From Cryptomeria japonica (lineage: Eukaryota > Streptophyta > Pinopsida > Cupressales > Cupressaceae), in the NCBI RefSeq assembly GCF_030272615.1, contig NC_081407.1, positions 136,716,897-136,780,896 of the forward strand: 64,000 bases of DNA, written 5' to 3'. Position 1 is the first letter of the stretch, and every line of letters begins with the position of its first letter. Both the position numbers and the translations under genes were made by a program. Under the pieces are notes generated by a model. The model ran no database searches. It saw nothing but the letters and a program-made list of their open reading frames with translations, and had not been told where the DNA came from. This document shows, in pieces, positions 10,180-20,192 of this stretch.

Positions 10180-11731
10180 TGATAACTCAATGATGAGAAA
10201 ATAGTACCAAACTGGTACTAAGAGGGGGGGGTGAATCAGTATAGACAAAATACAGTCCTAAACTGGTTCAACGGTAATTACTCCAAATAACTGGCAAACA
10301 GTGACACCAGTTTGAAATAGAGTGCAACTGGTAAAACCCAGAACAACTAAAACAATCATAAACCGATTACTCACTTAGCTTTCCACTCAACTCAGAACTA
10401 CACTACCATTTCACCCTTATGTATGAATAGGTAATCTATCATCATATCTTCACAACAGCTAGTTCAACATGTTTTATTGACAGGCATAAAACACAAAACC
10501 ATCATATGCTTAATAGGTAATAACAAAGCATCACAAGATAAAAGCATCACACATGACACACATATTTTTCATGTGGAAACCCAACTAGGAAAAACCACGG
10601 TGGGGATGAATACCCACAAGCTTGTTGTTGAACTCTTTGGAATTTCACTCTGTTAGGAGCCTTGTCCTGTTAAAGACAGATACAATAGGTTCTATTAGGA
10701 ACCGATCCTGTTAGGGATCACCCGGTTAAGGGATGGCTACAATACCCGATTAAGGGTTAAACCCTATTAAGGGTACCTTGTTAGAGGATTTCAAGAACTC
10801 AAAGCTAAAGGATTTCTAGAGCTCTCTAGCTTTCCAGATCTCAATAACTTTGAGTTACCCTATTAAGGGATTTACAGCAAGCCGGTTAAGGCTACCCTGT
10901 TAGGGGATTTTCCAGCTATTGAGGTGGTTAGAGATCAATAGGTATTACAATGATCTGGTAACAGCACTCAATGCCAATGTAGATCCGCTTAAGCTCCTCT
11001 TCACCTTTTGCACTTACACTCTGCAGGTATTACTTCTCTCCTCTGGTTTAGCAAGGATCTCGTATCCCTTCTCTTGGATATTCACACAGAGCTTTTGCCA
11101 ACAACCTCTGAAAGAATCACAACATCAACCTTATAGGACAATAGATAGGTCGGTAGCATAAACCCTAAACCCTAGACTTGTTAGGTTAAGGAATTCAAAC
11201 AGTTCAATCTTGATCGTTCATCATACTGTATTAAATGCAGTAGATCTTGAATAAATCTCAAGACATTCTCCATCATTCATTATCCACCGATTTTATGGTG
11301 GCTAATAATCCATCACGCATTTTCATCATTTACAAACTTCACACATTCCCGAGGTAGATAGGGATAGTCTTCTTCATGCAAGATCCTTCACGTGCACAAG
11401 GTTGACGTGGCAACATGATCTGTTCTTTATTATACTACTTACTCATTACACAAAGATCACCGGTTGAGCCATACAGGCTTGAAGCACTTCAACTAGAAAC
11501 CCTAAAGTTGAGACTACCAACTGGTAGTCATACAATGCTTCCATGTGTCGGTTCCCATAACCATATGCTAGTTCATCTTGAACAAGCACACCACTTCACT
11601 TTGGCACAAAAGTCGGTTCACAGTGTTATACCAGTTCTCACATATGCTGGTTCATACCTCTTCAACATATTGACATCAATGACAACATACAATGTCATTA
11701 TGTCCATATACCGGTTCACATAATGCCAACA
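10180..11731 (-). repeat. 5' LTR of the SIRE-like copia element
   Basis: This is the partner of 2482-4033. In element orientation it starts TGTTGGCA at 11731 and ends at 10180. It holds the G-run palindrome (10216-10241), the GGGAAAAACCAC block (about 10585) and the doubled CCCTAAA motif (about 11162-11175). The promoter should lie in it, but I can point only to AT-rich TTTAATACAG-like bases near 11231, upstream of the telomere-like motif. Confidence 0.95.
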
Positions 11732-11736
11732 AAGAC

Positions 11737-13445
11737 GTGAAAGATAATCTACAACCACATTAGACTTCTCTAGTTTATCAACAACTGTGATATCAAATTC
11801 CTGTATCAACAATAACCAGCGAGCTAATCTACTAGTGATTGATGGCTTATTCATGAGATATCTAATTGCAGTATGATCTGTATGCACAAATATGGGATAT
11901 CTTGTTAAGTGCATATATGACAGCTAGCATTTCCTTTTCAGTAACTGTGTAATTCAATTCAGGTCCCTGCAAATTCTTGCTAATATAATATATTGCATTT
12001 TCCAATTTGTCAATTCTCGGTCCTAGCACTACTCCTATTGTATAATCAGATGCATCTATATGGATTTGGAATAGTAGAGACCAATTTGGCCCTTTAAGAA
12101 CTGATGCTTGAGTCAAAGCATGCTTAAGCTTTAAGAAAGCTTCATTGCATGTTGGAGTACATTTAAATATTGTATCTTTAGTAAGCAGTGAATATAAGGG
12201 ACTTGTAATTTTACTGAAATCTTTGATAAACTGTCTGTAGTATCCAGCATGACCAAGAAAACTTCTTACATCTTTTTGCTTCATAGGATCATTAATATGC
12301 TGAATGACCTCAATCTTTGCTGGACCCACCTGGATGCCTTGTACAAATATATGATGGCCAAGGACTATTCCTTCTTCCATCATGATGAAACACTTTTCAC
12401 TGTTTAAAGACAAATTGTAGTCTTCACATCATTGCAAAACTTTCTTCAGATTACCCAATGCTTGATCAAATTTAGAACCATAAGTTGTAAAGTCGTCCAT
12501 GTAAATTTTCATAATATCTTGAGAAATATCAAAAAAGATACTGATCACTGCTCTTTGAAAAGTGGCTGGAGCATTACACAACCCAAAAGGAAGAATAGAA
12601 TATGCATACATGCCCCATGGGCAAGTAAATGTTGTCTTCCCTTGATCCTTGGGAGCTATCTAGATTTGATTGTAGCCACTAAATCCATCAAGGAATGAAA
12701 AATATCTCTTACCAGCTAGAGAATCTAATACCCAATCCACAAATGGCAATGGAAAATGATCTTTTCTTGTTGCTAAGTTTAGAGCTCTATAATCAACACA
12801 TACCCTTCATTTTTCTCCTTTTTTAGGGACTATCACCAGAGGTGATACCCATTGATTGTTAGAGATAGGATAGATAAACCCAGCTTTTAACAATTTTGGT
12901 AATTCTTCTTTAACTATCTCCTTCAAAGAAAGATTAATTCTTCTTTGTGGTTGTCTGAGTGGGAAACACTCATCCTTTATATAAATATGGTGGGTACAAA
13001 CTGCTGGATCAATCTCATTCATATCCTTGTAATCCCATGCAAAAGCATTTTTATGAAGTTTTAGCAAGTCCACAAGGCCCTCTTTTTGAGTATCTGATAG
13101 ATCTCTATTGATATTCAAATATTTATTCAATTCCACCTCTATCTTAATAGTAAGATCAATCTGGTTTATATCAGAAAAATGAGAAGAAGATAATTCTTGC
13201 AGCAACAATGTATGCAATATATCAGTGGCTACAAGAAAGTCCAAACCCGCAATATTTAGACCCAATTCTTGCAATTTTTGCTCTTCAATGAATTCATTTA
13301 TTAGGATTTTATAAAGAATTGATTCCTCATCATATAACTACATGAGTGGTCCTCGATTAATCATCATAAGGTGATTAATAGAGTCAATTTCTTCAAATTC
13401 TTATCCCAAGAAAGGCCAAACGACTTGTTGTTGTTCAAGCTGGGG
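11737..13445 (-). pseudogene. Ty3/gypsy reverse transcriptase and RNase H, broken
   Basis: From 13274 the minus-strand frame shows a long linker with KNAFAWDYKDM, HHIYI, and SPLVIVPKKGEK. RT follows with YSILPFGLCNAPATFQRA and the active-site motif IYMDDFTTYG (about 12500). Next come EGIVLGHHI, HAGYYRQFIKDFSKI, and the RNase H motifs IHIDASDYTIG, TVTEKEMLAV and PIFVHTDHTAIRYLMN. The reading ends at VVDYLSRL where the copia element is inserted. There are stops near 12806 and 12660, at 12428 and between 12620 and 12660, and a frameshift at about 11870-11910. The wording is that of Athila/Tat RT (family knowledge). Confidence 0.9.
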
Positions 13446-14108
13446 CTATGCTGGAGAATACAAGGCTAATGTTTTTGTAGAGCTCCCATCTGAAATAGTC
13501 ATATCCCCTAATCTACACCCAATATATGCATCAGTTGTGGCAAGCCAAGGTCTACCCAAAATAACCAGATATCCTCCCAATGTTGCCTTTGGAGATAAAA
13601 TCATAAAGTTTGCAGGATACTCCCAGGAATCTAGAATAACCACTACATCCTCGATGATACCATCAGGTCTCATTGTAGAGCCATCAACAAGCTATAGAAC
13701 TATGGGTGTAGGACTTAAACTATTGATCTCAAAATGTTTCATTACTTCCCTTGTCATTACGTTAATGGTTGCCCCTAAATCAATCAAAACATTCTTTATT
13801 TGATTGTCATTAATGACTATACTCACAACAGGACTACCTGGATCAGAATACTTTGGGATGGCAAAATTACCTAACATAATATTAGCCAGTTGACCCATAA
13901 CATACACTATTTGTGGATCCTTTTTCTTCCTGCCAAGTTTTTTTAGACATGTTTCTCTCAATGCCTTACCATATATGGGAACATCCTTTATTGCTTGCAA
14001 TAATGAAATTTTAACACAAATGTGCTTTAGTTGATCAATAATATCAAAGCTTTTTTGTTGTTCAATGGGGACTTCTTTTTCTTGCAATCTATGGGGAAAT
14101 GGTGGCAA
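13446..14108 (-). pseudogene. Ty3/gypsy aspartic protease and upstream linker
   Basis: The minus-strand frame 14108-13692 has PPFPHRLQEKE and ALRETCLKKLGRKKKD, then LIDLGATINVMT, the protease loop in which the usual Ser after the catalytic Asp is Leu. After a stop it continues at 13673-13446 with ILDSWEYPANFMIL and GGYLVILGRPWLATTDAYIGC, the ILGRPWL flap region of gypsy proteases. The DLG for DSG change would weaken or abolish activity. The linker with PPFPHRL is a known mark of Athila/Tat elements. Confidence 0.88.
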
Positions 14109-15835
14109 TATTTGATTCTAGGGTATTGTATCTATTGGATTAGAGATTTCTTACTCCTCCTGTACCTCAGTGATAACTTGATGAGAGGGATTAGGTAAAG
14201 TTGTTCTAGATTGGAGGTGAATGTCATCTAGTGATAAATAATAGGCTGGGTACTAATTAACATCAGCTGAATAAGCTTGTTCTTATTACTGAGACTCGAT
14301 ATTTGGATTTGGCAACGTTTGAGTAGGTAACTGTGTTGGTTTAGGTGGTACAGTAGTAGCTACAAGAGGAGGCATTAAAGAAAGAGGTTGTGGTTGTTGA
14401 ATAGGTGACTGATAACCAGAAGATTGAGCTCGCCATGGTTGGCTTCCCCTCCATTGAGAAGTAGGTTGCCAATTCCCTTGAAACTGGTTTCCTTGGCCCT
14501 GAGGTGTGTACCAGTTCCCCTGTGGCTACTGCCACTGTGGCATTTGATTAGAAAAATGCTACCTTTGGCCTTATGAACCATACCAATTTTGATAGTTACC
14601 AAGATTTTGAGAATACTATGGTTGCCATTGGTTGTTTGGTGCATAAGAATTTCCACTATAACTAGAAAAAGAAAGTGGATCAGGTGGCATACCTTGTCTT
14701 TGAAAATTTGGTCTTCTTTGAGCAACATAGAAGACTTGCTTGTCCTCACCTTGAATTAGCTTGAAGTCATGTACCTCCACATTTGCAACCATCTTACATC
14801 TGCAATCTTTCTTTCACTGTTTACAATGAGGACAAAATTCTGCAAGGAATGCATTAGCTTCCTCATGCTTCTTCTTAGTTGTCAGTGTATCCAATTGGGT
14901 AGCCATATTGTTTATAATGTCCTCCTTGAAATTCTTTAACAGATGACTAAGTTCCATTCTAGAAACTCCTGTTCCAGATGATGATAATGGTGCACCTGGT
15001 TTAAATCTCCTATTCTTCTTAGTAGTAGATCTGGAATACTTCTTGCAAATTTGTCCTATTTCAGCCCAAGTGGATTGTGTAATGTCACCTCCTCCCATAA
15101 GATCCAAGGAATCAGTGCATTCATCACTGATTCCCATCAAAAATATCAATTTGAAGGAATCTTCATTGAGAGTGCTACACTAAATAGAAACCTTTCCAAG
15201 TAATCTTCAAGACTCTCATCTTCAGTTTGTGTCATTCTAAAGATATCATCCCCATGATGAGCAGTACCTCTACAATAATCTTTATATTTTACAAGAAACA
15301 ACCATTTCATCTCATCCCATGTATTGATTGTGCTACTACCCAAGCTCATGAACCATCTCAAGGATAACTCCTTCAAAGTGGTAGGGAAATTTTTCAGTCT
15401 ATGGGCATCTATAGTATAGTCAAAACTCCTACAGAAAACATCAAACTCAAACATAAATGTGTTCGAATCCTCTGTCACCAATCCATAGAATTTAGGGAGT
15501 GAAGATGCTAGTATGTTCTTGAGATTAGCGTTATCATGCTGATCAGAGATGGGAAACTCAAATGTTGGACCTGGTGGTGGTGGTGGATTATTCCCACCAA
15601 GAGGAGGGTTCCCCTACATTAGACTTGTGGGGGTTGTTACTATAGGAAATTCCTCTTCTTGAAGATAAAAAAGGAACTGAAGACTACCTTCCAAAAATTT
15701 AGATTCAGGGTGATTCAAATTTTGTGGGGCTTGGTAAAGTTCAGCAAAAGGATTTATAGTTGGGAAATTATCTTCTGCATGATTAGGATGATTGGGCAGA
15801 AATCTACCTCTGGGGTCTCTTCTTCTTCTATGCAT
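14109..15835 (-). pseudogene. Ty3/gypsy gag, broken
   Basis: It starts at 15835 with an Arg-rich MHRRRRDPRGRF. A Pro-rich linker follows (15620-15540, stop at about 15614). The capsid core at 15481-15146 has LSLRWFMSLGSSTINTWDEM and FLVKYKDYCRG, with DESLEDYLERF after it, matching the retrotransposon gag fold. After a frameshift it continues at 15149-14814 with WAEIGQICKKYS and ends in CPHCKQ.KKDCRC, a possible degraded zinc knuckle. A Gln/Asn/Pro-rich tail follows (14750-14280) with several stops. The tail composition is usual for Tat/Athila gag. Confidence 0.85.
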
Positions 15836-15930
15836 GCAGATTCATGAAATTTTCAAACAATAAAGAATCTCAAAAATAATTAATTGGAAACAATAATAGC
15901 CATAAAAGGTTCTTAGTTTGACACCATCCC

Positions 15931-15944
15931 AAAAAACGACGCCA
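15931..15944 (-). promoter_or_regulatory. primer binding site of the gypsy element, Asp-tRNA-like, diverged
   Basis: On the minus strand it reads TGGCGTCGTTTTTT four bases after the LTR end. The Tat/Athila consensus starts TGGCGCCGTTGCC and matches tRNA-Asp (family knowledge). The first nine bases fit with one change and the rest has decayed. Confidence 0.7.
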
Positions 15945-15948
15945 AAAA

Positions 15949-17184
15949 TGTATACTCCAACTATAATAATAATAACTCTAATAGAAATCTCAACCCAAAG
16001 TTTGGACATTCATCTGGTAAAATTACTATTTTCATGGCTAGTGTTCATTTAGTTATCAACCCAGGGACGTAAAACTTGAAATGGGTTTGCACTATATATG
16101 CACTAAGTTCCTTCAATGGCTATTCTGCATTGCTGCAGTAACTAACATTATGCGGAAAGGAAAGGAAAGCATGGAAATTATAGAAGGCTACATGAAAGCT
16201 TATAAAAACAATGCTAGAATGATCTAATATAAATAACAAAAAACACTCTGTTCTGTCTTGGTTGCAAGAATAGTCAATGAATCTATTTCTAGTGGTTGCA
16301 AGAACAGTCAAGGTACGAACTTCTACTGCAACTAAAGAAGAACTAATTTCAATGAGGATAAACACAGGATCACTCACCAAGTGGACCCCCTTAGATGAGT
16401 GATATCAAGCTTCCAGAAAAAATACTTTTAGTAGATCAGAACAACATATCTTTTATTCATTACTTCCTGAAAATGATTACATATTTAAAAAAACTCCATA
16501 ATACTTATCAAAATTCTCTACTCTATTCCTTTCTATTCTGTCTAACCTCTAAGAAAAAAGGAAGAGCTTATTAAAAAGAAAAGATCAACTACAATGGACA
16601 ACTCAATTCATGCCCAAAAGAAGAGGCAGATGATTGACTAATGAAGAAGATAACTAGAGCTTGGCTACAGGAAACGTGGATCTAGACCGAAACACAGTCT
16701 TTGCATGCCATAGAGATATTTTGCGAATTCAATGCCCACTAGAGTTAAACTTTCATAGTGCTACTTGGCTACTACGCTCATGCCGTACCTTGCACTCGCT
16801 CAGCTTCTCTTCAGCTTGATCTCTAGTTATTTCTTTCATGATTCTTCCTTCTTCGGGTGAGAAAGGAGAATATCCACTACGAAATCATTTATTATCTGCA
16901 CTACAACAAAAACAACATACAAGGACATGCATACGTATTTTATTTAATTAATACATTCATTAATTCACATATGATATTACCCTAAATAATCTGCATAGCA
17001 ACTAGAACAAATCATTTGGCTGTAGAAATAAATGGCATGGCTAGAGGAATAGACCAGCAAAGTTCAAGCAAGATTTCATAAGTTCAGGTTTAACACATGG
17101 AATACATATAGTCAATTTACAATACTTCACTACTACTATGCAAACCAAAAGATGTCAAAAACCTAAGTTTTTATGATAAAAACA
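15949..17184 (-). repeat. 5' LTR of the gypsy element (right boundary inferred)
   Basis: In element orientation it would start TGTTTTTATC at 17184 and end GAGTATACA at 15949, giving 1236 bp. The inner end is fixed by the primer site. The outer end is placed where sequence matching copy B ORF1 resumes and a CA occurs in the right context. The partner LTR lies left of the window, so the outer end and the target duplication (predicted TGACA, 17185-17189) cannot be confirmed here. Confidence 0.65.
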
Positions 17185-17910
17185 TGACAAAGTCTCAACT
17201 TATCATCAGTCATGAGAATGATATGTTAAAAACAGATATAATTCACTTGGAGCATGATAAAACTAAACTCATGAGACAGAAAGATTTCTTGGAAAATGAG
17301 TTGGCTATTACAGATCAACACAAGGAGAAATTCAAGAAAAGTTCAAAAGAACTTGATGACATGCTGAAAAATTAGAAACCTAATGGAGATACTAATGGCC
17401 TTGGCTTTGAAGTTGGTGAAAGCTCTAGCACTGCAAACAAACATGATCACAGCAAACCGGTAAGACAACCTAATGCTTATAAATTTAATGGAAAATTCTT
17501 TAACTATAACAAGTATGGTCATAGAGAAAATTAGTGTAGATCTAGAAACTATCAGAACATCAATGCACCCGTCGGTCAATGTTCTAAATGCAACAAACTT
17601 GGACATGATTCAGAAAATTGTAGAATGAATGTAAGATGTTATGTTTGTGGAAGATTTGGACACTTATCTAATCAATGCAGAACACATACTAGCATAGGAT
17701 ATGGAAAATCTATTCTGGAAAAACAATGTGACTTGTTATGCTTGTAACAAAATTGGACATATTGTAAAATTTTATAGAAGTAAGGCATCACTTGCAAATA
17801 ACAAAGGACCCAGTTTGAGAGGTAAAGAAAAGGTTGAAGAGGTAAAACAAGAATTTTCAAAACAATGTATCAGAAATTCAGATATGAATGTTAATGAAGA
17901 TATTCCTTGA
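17185..17910 (+). pseudogene. copy A ORF1: C-terminal half of a SIRE-type gag (coiled coil and zinc knuckles), broken
   Basis: The first part (17190-17375) is a Lys/Glu-rich coiled coil reading SHENDMLK and ELDDMLKN. A stop follows, then PNGDTNGLGFEVGES, a motif close to the one before the knuckles in SIRE gag. Zinc knuckles follow. The first has lost both leading Cys and has a stop. CSKCNKLGHDSENC and CYVCGRFGHLSNQC are intact. A frameshift near 17715 precedes CYACNKIGHIVKFY, whose last Cys is Tyr. A Lys-rich tail ends at 17910. Copy B shows the same protein open. The N-terminal part is cut off by the gypsy insertion. Confidence 0.85.
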
Positions 17911-18263
17911 CCGGTAGAATAGAGTATCACTCCACTGGTAGGAGATTCTTCATCTAACTGAGAAATAATCCCTTAGAGGTATGGCATCAAATGAAAAACA
18001 TGCTAGTTTACCCTCGGTTGATGGTGAGAAGTTGAAATACTTCTTTACTGGCAGATGAGTTAAGTTTGACTTAATCGACAAGCATTCAATGTGGTAGTTG
18101 AAGGAAAAGACATTATAAAGCAAATGTTTTGGCTCTCTTTTCATTCACCGAGCATTCAAACTTCCTTAGAGCATGAAAATCCCGAGCGGAGGCATCCATA
18201 GCAAGAAGTGAAGCAAATCATTCAAGCACTCATACCTAAAGGTAGATTAAGGTATTTATAACA
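17911..18263 (+). other. gap between ORF1 and ORF2 of copy A
   Basis: Non-coding, about 350 bases, matching 62679-63072 of copy B over most of its length. It is A/T-rich with scattered ACCGG or decayed ACTGG motifs. I see no ribosome-entry or splice signal I could defend, though a splice acceptor before ORF2 is possible. Confidence 0.5.
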
Positions 18264-18697
18264 AGGGCTTCCTCCTCTGCACCTAAATTCATTACAAACC
18301 CTACTGTAGTTGAAGTTGTTAAGCGCCCTAGACCTGTATTTAAAATCATTCCTGAAATTGCAAAGAAAGATGATACCCTAGGAGCATTCTCAAAAATACC
18401 CAATGGAGTTTCTTATCTTGAGGATCCTAGCATCTACATACATTGTCATATAGAAGAACTAGGAGATGATGAGATTAAGAACATGTACAAGATTGTTATA
18501 TGTGATGAAAATGGAAATGTTAAACCAGAACACAAAATAGTTGAAACCCTAGGTTTTGTGGAAATTCTTAGTATCCCTGATTTTCCCAAGGATGTTATAA
18601 GGATTGTGCTAAGCAAAGTTCATGGAGAGTTCTTTTGGTTGGATTTAATTCATAAGATAACCAAAGAGGTAGTTAGGGTAGTGACAAGCTTACCTTC

Positions 18698-20192
18698 TGT
18701 AGACGTCTAAAAATGGTCAACGCTTGTGGAGTCATACTTAAACATTGGTGCATTGCCTTATTTTAGGGTTCTTACGTTGTATTAACATTTCTTCTATGTT
18801 GTGCACTTGGTCTTTATCATTTGTAAGCATTGAGTCCTTCTTCTGCATTCCTCATTTTCATCGCTTTCGAATTAGGTCTTGTCGATAGCAATCTTCAATC
18901 ATGATTTTGGTCGATCTTATCCTGTCGCATCATGGTGCGTTCTCATTTATCATCATTTTGGACATCGTCAATCCTAATCGATGATAGAATTAGGGTTTTG
19001 TCCTCTTGTCAATCTTTCAATCATTTTTTAGTAATCATTTGCGATTATGAACTTGTCAATCTCGTCATTTTGCGATCCATTCATCATCAATCCTTGTCCT
19101 TGTCAATCTCATCATTTTGTGATCGATTCGTCATCGATCTTTGTCCTTGTTAGCCTTGTCATTTTGCGATCGATTTGTCATCGATCCTTGTCCTTGTCAA
19201 TCTTGTCATTTTGTGATCGATTCATCATCGATCCTTGTCCTTTTCAATCATGTCAATTTGGATCGATTAGTCATTGTTGCTTCTCAATTGGCACCTATCA
19301 ATTTGATCTCCTTGTCAATCTTGGTCAATTTGTCATTGATTTTTTTCCAACCAATCTCAATCATTTATCAACATTGGTCCTTTGTCAATCAGAATCATGA
19401 TCGAACCTACATTAATTTGTTATTGTCTTGACCTAATTCATTGTCCTCTTATTTCTAGGGTTTTATGATTTGTTCATTTATCCTTTTCTTCTTCTTTGTG
19501 GGTTAAATAAATCTATTTATTTAGTCCTAGGTCTCTTTCATGAATTAATTAATGGATGAAAACCTATTAATTAATTCACCTAATTTCTATTTCTCCCATT
19601 TTCTTTAATTTTTCTAATATTTCCTCTAAATTCATTCCCTCATTTTTCTCCTATGTTTATGCTTCCATTCGTTGCAATCATGGAAGCTATTTTCTCTCTT
19701 CCCTTTTGTCATGGGAATGGCATTTCAATCTTGTCATAATTTGTCACAATTTGTTATACACCTTACATAGCAAATTGTCATACATTTGTCATAATTTTGC
19801 CATTCTTGATTTGAATTTCCTTTCAAATCTCTTCATGCTAATCTTGTCCTCTCTCCAATTTGTCTATAAATTGGATGATTTTCTTCAATGAAAGGATTGA
19901 TCAATCACATTTTCGAGTAACCTTATGCTATGAATTTCATCTCTCAACAACTTTCTTTCCACTTGCATTTTGCACTTGTAGGTGAGATCCACATCAAATT
20001 TGAAGGTGAAAGAAGAACAATGGAGCCACATGAAGGAGATATCTGCATTGGTTTTCTTCGATTTCATTTGATTTGAATATCTTGTCTTTATGTCTTCATT
20101 GATTGGATTGGGATTGCTTTCATAGCAGCTTTAGGTTTTGTGGTTGTCCTAATTGCTATTGTTTTTGATGATTTTCAATTTCCTGATCTACA
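18698..20192 (+). mobile_element. solo LTR of the Tat-like family inside copy A ORF2
   Basis: It starts TGTAGACGTCTAAAAATGG and ends CTGATCTACA, with the target duplication CCTTC at 18693-18697 and 20193-20197. Removing it restores the ORF2 frame (LPS joined to the codons following CCTTC), as copy B confirms. It is 1495 bp with no internal region. It carries about five imperfect 47-nt repeats (19049-19260). Confidence 0.95.
19049..19260 (+). repeat. imperfect 47-nt tandem repeats in the Tat-like LTR
   Basis: About four to five units of the type GTCATTTTGCGATCGATT followed by GTCATCGATCCTTGTCCTT. Each unit holds the inverted pair GATCGA and TCGATC. Related but less regular repeats are in the other LTRs of the family (6670-6900, 31180-31520). 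Confidence 0.8.

Larger units (their letters stand above)
2482..11731 (-). mobile_element. Ty1/copia LTR retrotransposon, SIRE/Maximus-like, with 1552-bp LTRs
   Basis: Both LTRs are 1552 bp and start TGTTGGCA and end TTATCA in element orientation. The 5-base target duplication is AAGAC at 2477-2481 and 11732-11736. An initiator-Met primer site lies next to the right LTR and a polypurine tract next to the left LTR, so the element runs on the minus strand. Domain order is gag, protease, integrase, reverse transcriptase, RNase H, the order of Ty1/copia. The G-run near the primer-site end of the LTR is typical of SIRE/Maximus-type LTRs (family knowledge). A 1.63-kb solo LTR interrupts the RT. Over about 250 compared LTR bases I counted about 20 mismatches, mostly C/T and G/A, so it is not a recent insertion. 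Stops and frameshifts make it inactive. Confidence 0.95.
1..17184 (-). mobile_element. Ty3/gypsy LTR retrotransposon, Tat/Athila-like, 3' end outside window, split by a copia insertion
   Basis: In minus-strand order: LTR (17184-15949), primer site, gag, protease, reverse transcriptase, RNase H, then a 9.25-kb copia insertion (2482-11731), then integrase and an extra 3' reading frame. The order protease-RT-RNase H-integrase is that of Ty3/gypsy. The Asp-tRNA-like primer site, the wording of the protease flank and a reading frame after integrase fit the Tat/Athila clade (family knowledge). The RNase H reading frame breaks at 11736 and resumes at 2481 with the same 5 bases, so both halves belong to one element. 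The 3' LTR is not in the window. Stops and frameshifts in every domain make it inactive. The right end probably lies in ORF1 of copy A. Confidence 0.85.

Noticed and set aside
11415-11723. 102-codon plus-strand frame, also at 3717-4025
   Set aside because: Again a frame shared by both LTRs, antisense to the element and without protein-like features.
18932-19431. Overlapping plus-strand frames of 73-117 codons rich in Ser, Phe, Cys and Asp
   Set aside because: They come from the 47-nt tandem repeats of a solo LTR, each frame reading the same units.
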